Source: Candidatus Amarolinea dominans | GTDB lineage: Bacteria; Chloroflexota; Anaerolineae; SSC4; Amarolineaceae | DNA: 64,000 nt | Direction: 5' to 3' | Assembly (NCBI GenBank): GCA_016719785.1 | Contig: JADJYJ010000006.1 | Location: 124,001-188,000 of the forward strand | Part shown: positions 34,180 to 45,400 of the stretch, piece by piece | Numbering within the stretch: position 1 is the stretch's first letter | How the letters are laid out: each line of letters opens with the position of its first letter | The notes under the pieces: generated by a model | Told to the model about the DNA's origin: nothing | Seen by the model: only the letters and a program-made list of their open reading frames with translations | The model's database searches: none | Position numbers and translations under genes: made by a program

Positions 34180-37100
34180 TCAACGAATCTCGATGGCCGC
34201 AACGGCCGGGTTCTTCCTGCCGCCATTCCTGACAAAACTAATGTTGAGCGCTCCGTCGTTGACGGTCACGGCGTAAACGCGATCAAGAGCCGTGGCGCGC
34301 CCCACCAGGCCGTAGATGCTCAGCGCCGACTCCACCGTCACCCCTTCGATGGTGATCTGCATCAGGCGGTCGGAGGCTCGCGTCGCCTCGAATTCGGCAA
34401 AACGCAGGATCACGTTGTAAGCGCCATTGGGCACGGTAAAACGATACTCCACCGGATTGTCGCGCCACCGCTGGTAGAGCGCGTCGTCCAGGGTGCCGGC
34501 CACAGCCAGGGTGGTGGATTTGGCCGCGCCGCTGAAGTAGCCCCAGGCGCCGGCCACATACGGCGCATCGGCCGCCACACGACGCCCTGCCCATCGGTGA
34601 AACTGGGGCCGCCGCTGTTGACGCGCTGAACGTAGGGCGGGGCCGTGGTCGTTGGTGTTGGGGTGGGGAAGCGTGCGCCGGCAAAGCTGACCTCGATGGC
34701 ATTGATGATCGGGTCATAGCTGCCGCCGTTGGCGGCAAACAGGATGTTCAACTCCCCGTCATTGACCACGGCCTGGTACACCTTGTCGAGCGCGGTATAG
34801 CGGCCGGCGCTGCCGTAGATGCTCAGCGCCGCCTCCACGGTGGCTCCTTCCATTTCGATGCGCATGACACGCGCGCTGGCATTGGCCACATTGAATTCAG
34901 CGAAGCGCAGCACCACAGTATAAGCGCCGTTGGGCAGGCTGGAAGCGATACCGACCGGGCGCTTCACGCCAGGCCTGGTAGAGCGGCTGATCTGCGGTGC
35001 CATGAACCTGTTTGGACGAACGCTTGGTTGTGCCGCTGTCATAGCCCCAGGTTCCATTCCAGGCCTGGTCCGCGCGCCACAGGTTGCCCTGGCTGTCCTG
35101 GTAGGCCGCGCCGCCGCAGTTGACTCGATAAACCGCAGGGGCAGCGGTGGGCGCGGGCGTTGGCGTGGCGGTGGCTGATGGCGTGGCCGTGGCCGTGGCC
35201 GTGGGCGTCATCGTTGGCGTTGGCGTCAGGGTGGCGGTCGTTGGCGTTGGCGTAACCGTGGGTGTCGAGGTTGACGCGGGCGTTGGGGTGTCAGGCAGCG
35301 GCGTCCAGTTGACGGCCGCGGTCATGGCCGCGCTGGCATTGATGCGACCGGCGCCGAAAAACGGATCTCGGCCTGGCGCTCCCAGGTCAACGGCTGTTTG
35401 TTCGATGATGGCCCTCACAGCAGCCGGCTGCAGATCGGGACGCCGCGCCAGCAGCAGACCAGCCAGCCCACTGACATGCGGCGCGGAGGTGGAAGTGCCG
35501 CTGGCAAAACCATAGCCGCCCGGCGTGCCGACGCTCCAGAGCGTGCTCCAGATCTCCACGCCCGGCGCGCCGATGTCCACGAAACCGCCATAATTCGACA
35601 GGATGAAGCGCTCATCGGACCGGGTGGTTGCCATCACCGCAATCGTTTCATCGTAGGCGGCCGGGTAGTAGGGCAGTTCGAGGCCCAGGTTGCCCGCGGC
35701 GGCCACGAGCGTCACCCCATGACCGGCCGCGTAGCGCACCGCATCGAGCAGAAGTTGGGAGCCGGCGTAGCCGCCGAGCGAGAGATTGATGATGTCGGCG
35801 CCCTGATCCGCGGCAAAGACGATGCCGGCGGCCACATCGGCCCAATCGGCCAGGTTCGAGGCGTTGAGAACTTTGACGGGCAGGATGAGGGCGCCGGGCG
35901 CCAGGCCAGTCGTGCCCTGGCCGTTGCTCATGGCCGCGGCAATGACGCCGGCCGCGTGGGTGCCGTGACCCGAATCGTCGCTGGGATCGCTGTCCTCGTT
36001 GACGAAGTCGTAGCCCGGCAGCAGGCGGCCGCTGAATTCGGGATGAGAGAGCGCGATGCCCGAATCGGCCACGGCAATCACCACCTCTGCGCTGCCGGTG
36101 GTGATGTCCCAGGCTGCCTCAGCGCCGATGAGCTGCGGGGCGTAGACGCGATCGGGCAGGCTGTAGTCGGGATCGGTGGGCGTCAGGGCCGCCTGCGCCA
36201 GGTAGTTCGGCTCCGCATAGATCACCTCTGTCCGGCCTCCTAACTCGTCCACCAACTGCATCACTGCGCCGGGTTGAGTCCTGAGCACATAGGTATCGAG
36301 GCCGGCCAGGTAGCGCATCGTCTGCATCCCGTAGTGCGCCATCAGCGTCGCGCGGGTCTGTTGGTCGGTTGGCGCAAAGCGCACGATGATTTCATCGGCC
36401 ACGAAGCCAGATGTGACCTCGGGCTGAGCCTGCATCGTGACGGCTCGCGCCGGCCATGCTGCGGCCAGCAGGATGATACTGAGGCGCGAGGAGGAGCGGG
36501 TGGCCTCGAACTCAGCAAAGCGCAGCGTGATCTCGTAGGCGCCATTGGGCGCTGTGAAGCGGTACTCGCCTGGTGCGCTGCGCCACTTCTGGTACAGGGC
36601 GTCATCCGTGGTGCCGGCGACCGCGGTGGTGGTTGACTTGGCTGTGCCGGCCGTGTAGCCCCACGACCCGCTGGCAAAGGCCTTGTCGGCCGCCCATGCC
36701 TGGCCCTGCCCATCGGTGAAGACGGCGCCGCCGTTGTTGGCGCGCTGCGTGTAGGGCGCGCTGGTGGGGGTGGCAGTGGCAAGCGGCGTCGGCGTCGCGG
36801 TGGGGCAGGTCACACAGGGGGTGTTGGTGGGCGTCGCGGTAGGCGTGGATGTGGCGGTGGGCGTAGGGGTGGGAGGCACTGTCTGGCTGATCATCACGGC
36901 CGAAACCACCGGCGGCTTCGAACCGCCATTTTGGTCGAACTGGATATTCAGTTGACCGTCGTTCACAGTCACCTGGTAACTCTTGGTCAGGGCTGCATAA
37001 CGCCCGACCTGGCCGAAAATACTCAGACCGCTCTCGACGACGACCCCCTCGATGGTAATGCGCATGACCCGGTCCGTTGACTTGGTTACGTCGAATTCGG

Positions 37101-39775
37101 CAAAATAGAGACCCACCTGGTAGGCGCCGTTGGGCAGGTTGAAGCGGTAAGCGCCAGGGCTTTCGCGGCGTTTCTGGTAAAGCGCGTCATCCTCCGTGTT
37201 ACTCACCGCGCGCGTCGATGTCTTGGAAGTGCCGGCGGTGGCGCCCCAGTTCCCATCCCACACCTGGTCGGCTGCCCACATGGCGCCCTGCGAATCAACG
37301 AAGAAGGTGCCGCCGCTGTTGGTCCGGCGCACATAGGGCGTCGGGGTAGACGTGACGGTGGCGGTCGGCGTCGCTGTCGGCGTGGGGGTTTGGGTGCGGG
37401 TGGGGGTAGGCGTCATGGTGGGGGTCGCGGTGGGAATCGGCGTCGCCGTCGGCGTGGAGGTCGCGGTGGGCGTCGGCGTTACCGTGACCCAACTGCCCGC
37501 GGCGCCCAGGGCGCGCCCCGCGTTGATGCGTCCCCATCCGGAGTAAGAATTGGGCTGCGGCATGGCCAGGACATCGGCGCTTTGCTGCAGCAGCAGGCGC
37601 ACATCGGCAACCGAGAAGTTGGGCCGGTCGGCCAGGATCAGGGCGGCCAGTCCGCTGACGTGCGGCGCTGCCATCGAGGTGCCGCTCAAGTAGTCGTAAG
37701 CGCCGGGGTTGGTGGTGGTCCAGAGGGTGCTCCAGATGTCAACGCCGGGCGCGGTCAGGTCCACCGCATCGCCGTAGTTCGACAAGCCCCACACCTCATC
37801 GCTGCGCGTGGTGGCGCCCACGGCCACGGTTTGGGGATAGTAGGCCGGGTAGAAGGGCGCATTGGTGCCGGTGTTGCCGCTGCCTGTGACCATCAGAACG
37901 CCGTGCGCCGCCGCGTACTCGATGGCGTCTTCCAGGATCGCGGAGCCAATCGGCCCGCCCAGCGAGAGGTTGATGATGTCCGCGCCCTGGTCCACCGCAA
38001 AGACGATGCCGGCGGCGATGTCGGCCCAGGTGCCGCTGTTGGAAGCGTTCAGCACTTTGACGGGCATGACAGAGACGCCGGAAGCGATCGGCCATGCCCT
38101 GGCCGTTGTTCATGGCTGCGGCCAGAATGCCGGTGACATGCGTGCCATGCCCGTTGTCATCGCTGGGATCGTTGTCGCCGTTGATGAAGTCGTAACCGGG
38201 TACGAAGTGGGTTTGTGCAAACTCAGGGTGAGTGAAAGAGACGCCGGTGTCTACCACGGCCACCACGACGCTGAGGACGCCGGTGGTTGCGTCCCAGGCG
38301 CTCTCGGCCGAGATCTGCTGCGGTGCGTACACCAGCGCCGGTGTGTTGTAATCTGGGTCGTTCGGATGCAGGGTGCCGCCCACCACGTAGTTGAGGTCGG
38401 CCCACAGGACCGCGGGTTCCAGCGTCAGGGTCTCCACCAGAATCTCGACAACCCAGGCGTCGGTTCGATACTGATAGACATTGATGTCCGCCAGGTAACG
38501 CGTGAGCTGCAGGTCGTAGCGAGCTTCCACATCGTCAATGACCACAGCCGGGGTTTCCGGCAGATAGCGGATCAACACATCGCGGTCCTTGTACGCATGT
38601 TTGGCCAGCCCAAAATTGTTGCTGGTGTCAATCAGTCCAAAGGCGTCGAAACTGGCCTGTTCCTTGTTATCGGTGGTCAGGGCGTGGTGTTTGGGCATGG
38701 ATGAAATATCAATATCCAGAACGAACTGCCCCATGCCGGCGATGACGAAGGTGTAGGACCCGCCCGAGGAAGATTCTTGCGTGGCCAGAAGGATGTCGCC
38801 GTAGTTCGGGAGGCCGTTGTTGTCCACGTCACGGAAGAGACGCACTGTGACATCACGGATGCCCGCTTCTGTGGCCGAATCGAACATGCCGTCCAGGTTG
38901 CTGTCTCGAAAGACCATGCCGGTGATCACGTTTGACTGTTCGCCCTGGCACGCCAGCGCCCGGTAGGCTGAGCCGTTGTCCAGCACACGCAGGTTGCTGG
39001 CCAGGCCGGTTTCCAGGCTGATGTCGGCCAACAAACCGCCCGCGGTGACCGCCATGAGCGAGCCGGTCGTGGAGAAGCTGATGCCTTCGAGCGCGTCAAG
39101 GCCGGTGCTGCCAATGACCGACGTCATGCCGGTCGTCGTTTCGATTTTGATCAGAGAGCTGGCGCCGCTCGTCTCAGCGGCGATGCCGATCATTTGCCCG
39201 TCATCGGGGTGGAGGGTGATGTCGGTCACGAGTTGTCCGGCCGGGAGTTGAATGACGATGTAGTCCGCATGCCGGCCGAACGCATCATGGATGAATTCGC
39301 CGGACTGGGGTTCGATCTGGAAAAGGAGACTGCCCGCGGGTTCGACGGCCACGGCGTAGAGCGCGCCGGAGAACGGATCGAAACTCAAGCCCTGGATGTT
39401 CTCGAATTGCTGCCGCCCGGCGGAGCCGTTGCCTTCGCCCAGGGTTCTTTGGAGCGCAGTATAGACCCCAGAAGCGGCGTCCAGTTTGCCGAGCTTCTGA
39501 CCGTTGACAGCCCACAGTTGACCGGTCCCGGGCTGGCGGGCCAATGCTGTCGTTTGTGAGACGCCGGCGCCGGCGCCGATGTTGGTTTCGTTGCTGGCCG
39601 GATTGCCGTCCGAGGGGAAGACAAGGGTCAACAGGCTGCTGCCATTGCTGCCGCCGGCTGCGGCGAGCGCGTAACAGGTATTCGTGTCCGTAGCAGGCAT
39701 GCGAGGGTCCGGCGCTGATTGCCCGATGATTGCCAGCGCGCTGACAATCAAGATATTCATCAGGGTGTACAACAT
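34180..39775 (-). pseudogene. Fused double subtilisin-like protease with SdrD-like and malectin domains, frameshifted
   Basis: The start is the ATG at 39775, 8 nt after AAGGAG. A signal helix, a repeat-rich N-terminal region (about 39000-39700) and an SdrD-like module (ITGMVFRDSNLDGMFDSATE) precede S8 domain 1 (triad VVAVVDTGVSFTHPEF, GHGTHVTGILAA, GTSMAAPHVSGLAAL). A malectin domain (about 36900-37330) and half of a second (36480-36750) follow. The half-domain runs straight into SIILLAAAWPARAVT, a truncated signal peptide, then S8 domain 2 (triad VIAVADSGIALSHPEF, GHGTHAAGVIAA, GTSTSAPHVSGLAGL) and two malectin domains. Frame changes are near 38088 (missing base), 34945 (extra C) and 34578 (missing G in GGG). 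It looks like two tandem protease genes joined in frame by a deletion. Confidence 0.75.
36470..36490 (-). other. Fusion junction: malectin half-domain joined to a truncated signal peptide
   Basis: On the minus strand the protein reads FEATRSSSRL, which elsewhere in the window continues as the second half of a malectin domain, and then switches directly to SIILLAAAWPA, the hydrophobic end of a signal peptide. The frame is unbroken across the join. Confidence 0.7.
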
Positions 39776-39857
39776 ATTCATTTCTCCTTCGTAATGCCGC
39801 GACCACTCGTGCGCAACAGAAGGGATCGGGAGACTTCAAGTGAGCGGTTATGGTTCC

Positions 39858-39863
39858 ATTATA
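39858..39863 (-). promoter_or_regulatory. -10 box upstream of the fused protease gene
   Basis: TATAAT on the minus strand, 82 nt upstream of the ATG at 39775. No clear -35 hexamer at 17 bp (closest GGTGAC). It lies in the 311-bp gap that also holds two hairpins and a dispersed 33-bp repeat. Confidence 0.5.
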
Positions 39864-39935
39864 ACATAACCGGCTAACAAGTCACCTTACGAACAGATGA
39901 CAATGCCAGGTGTCTCATAACGAAACCATAACGAA

Positions 39936-39976
39936 AAGACAGACGAGAAAGCTGCCTGAGCCTTCTCGTCTGTCTT
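39936..39976 (-). terminator. Probable intrinsic terminator of the first giant SdrD gene
   Basis: 14-bp stem (AAGACAGACGAGAA with its complement) and a 13-nt loop, followed on the minus strand by CTTTTCGTT. It lies 110 nt beyond the stop at 40087. Confidence 0.6.
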
Positions 39977-39996
39977 AGGATTAGCGCACCCTTGCG

Positions 39997-40029
39997 GTCG
40001 CCCACGCGGGCAGGCGCAAGGCCATGCCC
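39997..40029. repeat. Dispersed 33-bp repeat, copy 2 (inverted)
   Basis: Exact reverse complement of 14542-14574. It lies between two hairpins downstream of the first giant SdrD gene. Confidence 0.75.
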
Positions 40030-40030
40030 G

Positions 40031-40068
40031 CTCCGTGCGCTGGCTGGCTTTCCAACCAGCGCACGGAG
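40031..40068. repeat. 13-bp hairpin just after the first giant SdrD gene
   Basis: Perfect stem CTCCGTGCGCTGG/CCAGCGCACGGAG with a 12-nt loop, starting 18 nt beyond the stop codon. It is part of the run of short palindromes typical of gaps in this region. Confidence 0.7.
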
Positions 40069-40086
40069 TTGCCAGGCGTCGAACGG

Positions 40087-43000
40087 TTAGCGGCGCATGA
40101 AGGGCACGAAGAGCTGCATACCCCACATCCGCGCCGACACCGGCCCGATCATCTGACCGGAGGGCAGCGCCTCCAGGCGGTAGAAGTAGGCCTTGCCCGC
40201 GACGGCCGACTCGTCTATCCATTCGTAGCTGGCTCCGCTCCCGCCAACCGCCTGGCTGGCAACCGGCGCACTGGTCATCCGCTGATAGACGCCATCCGCA
40301 CTGGTCGCACGCCACACGTCGAAGCCGGTGTTGCCACCTTCCGCCAGCGTCGTCCAGGCCAGGGTCACCTGCCCGCTGCTGTGCTGCGTCGCGGTGAAGT
40401 TGGTCACCAGGACGCTCGTCGGCGAGATGAACGGGAAGTCGAGCGTCAGGTCGCTCTGCCCGCTGAGCAATACGACGCTGGTCAGCGTGGTCGGGCCGGA
40501 GGGCAGATAGCCGTTCGGCTGCGGGAGCACGGTGGCGGTGTACTGACCGGGCGGCAGTCCACTCACCAGGTAGGTGCCGGGCGGGAAACCACCGGCCGGG
40601 CCGGTCGTCACCGTGGCCACCACGACGTTGCTGCTGTTCCTGACCTGCACCACGACGCCGCTCAACGGCTGCTCCTGGCCCGGGTCGTAGACATTGTTGC
40701 CGTTGGTGTCCACCCAGGTGAAGTCACCGACCGTCACCGGCTGCCAGTAGCCGAAGTCAGCCGTCAGGTTGGTGTCGCCCACACCCGTCGGGTTGAAGTT
40801 CTGGATGCAGTACGGGTTGACCTGGCTGTTGTTGTCCTGACCCGGATTGGGGCCGCTGGACTTGGTGTAGGTGTTCAGCACCTGGTTGGCGTCGGTCACG
40901 ATCACCACGTAGTTGCCAGCCGGGAACTCACCGCTGAAGCGGTAGTTGCCGCCCAGTGCGATGCTGCTGCTCGTCAGTTTGGTGTCCACCAGGAAGTCGA
41001 ACTGATCGCGAGTGCAGTTGCCGTTGACGTCGTACCACAGCTCCACGGTGACATTGCCGATGCCCGGCTCACCGCCCTGGTACAGTCCGTCCGCGTTGCG
41101 GTCCACCCACACCAGGTTGCCGATCGTGCTGTCCTTCAACACGGTCGGGCCAGGGGCGTAGCCAAAGTCCGCGGTCGGGTTGAACTGGCCCTGCGCCAGA
41201 TTCACTGCGTAGGGTTGAGCCTGGTTGTTGTTGTCCTGGCCGGGGTTGGGACCCACCACCGTGGGCGCATAGCCGGTGAGCACACCGAAGGCGTCACTGA
41301 CGCGCACCTCGTAGCTGCCCGCCTGCAGACCGACGAAGACGTAGTCGCCGCTGGCGCCCGTCGTCGTCGTGGCAATCACTACGCCGCCCTGGCGCAGTTG
41401 CACCGTCACGCCGTGCTGGCCGTAATCGCCGCTCGCCACCGCGAACAAGCCATTGTTATCCTTTTCGATCCAGACCTGGTTGCCGATGGCGCCCATCGGG
41501 CGGTCGGTCAGGTGGTAGCCGAAGTCGGCAGTGAGATTGTCGCCGCCCACCGGCAGGATCACCGCGTAGGGGTCGGCCTGGTTGTTGTTGTTCACCCCGG
41601 CCGCGCCCAACGGCGACTTGGTGTAGCCGTAGAGCACCCCGTTGGTGTCACTGACATGCACCAGGTAGCGTCCAGCGGTCAACCCGCTGAACAGGTAGTT
41701 GCCGGTGTTGGCATCCAGGCTGCTGGCCGTGGTCACGGTCGCGATGATCGGCTCGCCCGCGTTCCACACGCCGTTGCTGTTACTGTCGCGGATCAGGTCC
41801 ACGCTGACGCCCGCGAACGGCGTGTCGCTGCCGTTGTACACGCCATCCTGGTTGGCATCCAGGAAGACCAGGTTGCCGATCGTGCCCAGCAGGTTGTTGC
41901 CGGTATCGTCGTAGCCGAAGTCGGCCTTCAGATACTGATCGCCGGCCAGCACCACGACCGGGCTGTGCGGCACCGGCGTGGTGGCCGTGTACCCGGCGGG
42001 CGGGTTGATCGGCGCCACGCTGTAGGAGCCGGCCGGCACTTCGATCAGGTAATGACCGTTGCTGTCGGTGGTGTCGCAGATCGCGGCGCCGCCGGCCATG
42101 GGGGTCGCGCAGACCTGCACATTCGGGATGCCCGGCTCGCCCGGCTGCTGCACGCCGTCGCCATTGTCGTCGTACCAGACGGTGTCGCCGATGATCGCCT
42201 TGCCCGTCGTCGGCGTCTGGTAGTAGCCGAAGTCCGCGTCCTTGTAGACATCGCCGGCGCCCAGCACGATCGCGCCTGTCGGGTCAGGCTGGCTCTGGTT
42301 GGCGATGACATGGGTCAGCCCGGCCAGCACATTGTTGGCGTCGGTCACATCCACGAAGTAGGTGGCCGGCGGCAGGTTGTTGAACAGGTAGCCGCCATCC
42401 GCATCGGTGGTCAGGGTACCCACCAGGGTGTCGCCGCCGCTGAGCGTGCCGTTGCTATCATCGTCGCGGTAGAGCGCGACGGTCACGTTCGGGATACCCG
42501 GCTCGCCCACATCCTCGATGCCGTCGTGATCCTTGTCGTACCAGACGAAGTCGCCGATCGCGCCGAGCTTGATGTAGCCAAAGTCGGCCGTCAGGTTGTA
42601 GCCGCCCTGCGGCAGCACCACCTGGTAGGCCTGCGCCTGGTTGTTGTTGTCCTGGCCCGGATTCGGCCCGATTAGCGTCACCACGTAGCCGGCCAGCACG
42701 CCGAAGCTGTCGCTGACGCGCACCTGGTAGGCGCCGCCGGGCAGACTGACGAAGGCGTAGTCGCCGCTGGCGCCGGTCGTCGTCGTGGCGATGACCGCGC
42801 TGTTCTTGAGCAACTGCACCGTCACGCCCGCCTGGCCGACATCGCTGCCGTTGGCGTCGAACAGGCCGTTGTAGTCCTCTTCGGCCCAGACCTGGTTGCC
42901 GATGACGCCGATGTTGCTGCGATCGAGCGGATAGTAGCCGAAGTCGGCCGTTGTGTTGCTGCCGCCTGGCGCCAGGTTGATGGCGTAGGGGTCAGCCTGG

Positions 43001-45400
43001 TTGTTGTTGTTCACTCCGGCCGCGCCCAGCGGCGACTTGGTGTAGTCGAACAGCACCGCATTGGTGTCGCTGACATGCACCAGGTAGCGGCCGCCCGGGA
43101 CGCCGCTGAACAGGTAGTTGCCCGCGCTGCAGGCCGTGCCGCCCACCGTGGTGACCGTGGCGATGATCGGCTCGCCCGCGTCCCAGGCGTTGTTCGCGTT
43201 GCTGTCGCGGATCAGATCCACGCTGACGCCGGAGAGGGCGCTGTCGCCGCTGTTGCAGACGCCGTCCTTGTTGGCGTCCAGGAAGACCAGGTCGCCAATA
43301 GTGCCCAGTAGCGGGCCATTCTTGTCGTCATAACCGAAGTCGGCGTCCAGGTACTGCTCGCCAATCTGCACGGTCAGCAGGTGCGGGACCGGCGTGGTCA
43401 CGGTGTAGTTCGCCGGCGGGTTGATCGGCGCCACACTGTAGGAACCGGCCGGCACTTCGATCAGGTAATGACCGTTGCTGTCGGTGGTGTCGCAGATGGA
43501 AGCGCCGCCGCCGTTGGCGTCGCGCAGACCTGGATGTTCGGGATACCCGGCTCGCCCGGCTGCTGGATACCGTCGCTGTTGTCGTCGTACCAGACGGTGT
43601 CGCCGATGATGGCCTTGCCGCTGCCCGGCTGCTGCACATAGCCGAAGTCCGCATCCTTGTAAACCTGGCCCATGCCCAGGTTGATCACGTTGGTCGGGTC
43701 GGGCTGGCTCTGGTTGGCGACGATGTGCGTCAGCCCGGCCAGCACGTTGTAGGTGTCGGTCACGTCCACGAAGTAGGCGCCGGGCACCAGGTTCTTGAAG
43801 ATGTAGCCGCCGTCCGCATCGGTGGTGGTGGTTGTCACCAGGGTGTCGCCGCCGCTCAGCACGCCGTTACCATCGGTGTCCCGATAGAGCGCCACGGTGA
43901 CGTTCGGGATGCCCGGCTCGCCCACATCCTCGATGCCGTCCTTGTCGGTGTCATACCAGACGAAGTCGCCAATCGCACCGTACTTGGTGTAGCCGAAGTC
44001 GGCCGTCAGGTTGAAGCCGCCCTGCGCCAGGCTGACCGCATACGGCTGCGCCTGATGGTTGTTGTCCTGGCCCGGATTGGGGCCGAGCACCGTCAGCACG
44101 TAATCCTTGAGCACCTTGAAGGTGTCGCTGACCCGCACCTGGTAGTTCCCGGCAGGCAGGCTGACGAAGGCGTAATCGCCGCCGGCGCCGGTCGTCGTGG
44201 TGGCAATCACCACATTGTTCTGCAGCAGCTCCACGGTCACGCCGGCCTGGCCGACATCGGTGACCAACGGGTTGAAGATGCCGTTGCTGTCGTATTCGAT
44301 CCAGACCTGGTTGCCGATGACGCCGATGTTGGTGCGATCGAGCGGGTAGTAGCCGAAGTCCGCGGTCTGATTACTGCCCGCTGTGGGCAGGTTGATCGCG
44401 TACGGATCGGCCTGGTTGTTGTTGTCCACACCCGCAGCGCCCAGCGGCGACTTGGTGTAGTCCACCAGGACTGCGTTGGTGTCGCTGACATGCACCAGGT
44501 AACGGCCTGCGGGCAAGCCGCCGAACTGGTAGTTGCCTGCGGTGCAGGTAGTCCCCGCGGTCGTCGTGGTCGTGGCGATGATCGGCTCGCCCGGGTTCCA
44601 GGTGTTGTTGGCGTTGCTGTCGCGGATCAAGTCCACGCTGACGCCGGCCAGCGGGCTGTCGCCGCTGTTGCAGACGCCATCCTTGTTCACGTCGCGGAAG
44701 ACCAGGTTGCCGATCGTGCCCAACTGCGGCTGCGTCGGGCTGTCGTTGTAGCCGAAGTCAGCATCGAGGTACTGATCGCCGACCGCGACCGTCACCGGAT
44801 GCGGCACCAGGGTGGTCACTGTCAGACCGGCAGGCGGGTTGGTCGGCGCCACGCTGTAGGAGCCGGCCGGCACCTGCACCAGGTAATGGCCGTTGCCATC
44901 GGTGGTGTCGCAGATGGCCGCGCCGCCGCCAACCGGCGTCGCGCAGACCTGGATGCCCGGGATACCCGGCTCATTCGGCTGCTGGATGCCATCGCCGTTG
45001 TCGTCGTACCAAACGGTGTCGCCGATGATGGCCTTGCCGCTGGTAGGCTGCTGCACATAGCCGAAGTCCGCATCCTTGTAGACCTGGCCGGTGCCGAGCA
45101 CAATGGCCGCGGTCGGATCGGGCTTGCTCTGATTGGCGACGATGTGCGTCAGTCCGGTCAGCACATTGTTCGTATCGGTCACATCCACGAAGTAGGTGGC
45201 GGTGGGCAGTCCCTTGAAGATGTAGCCGCCGTCCGCGTCGGTCGTGGTGGTCGTCACCAGGGTATCACCGGCGGTCAGCGTGCCGCTGCCATCGGTGTCC
45301 CGATAGAGCGCCACGGTGACGTTCGGGATACCCGGCTCGCCCACATCCTCGATGCCATCCTGATCGCTGTCGTACCAGACGAAGTCGCCGATGGCGCCCA
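40087..45400. repeat. Segmental duplicate shared by the three giant genes
   Basis: Landmarks in this block recur at a constant offset of +10,576 in giant gene 2 (40093/50669 and 43311/53887). Gene 2 recurs at +7,439 in giant gene 3 (50669/58108 and 53887/61326). At least 3.2 kb is thus colinear in all three with no net indel, and about 5.3 kb between genes 1 and 2. Confidence 0.88.
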
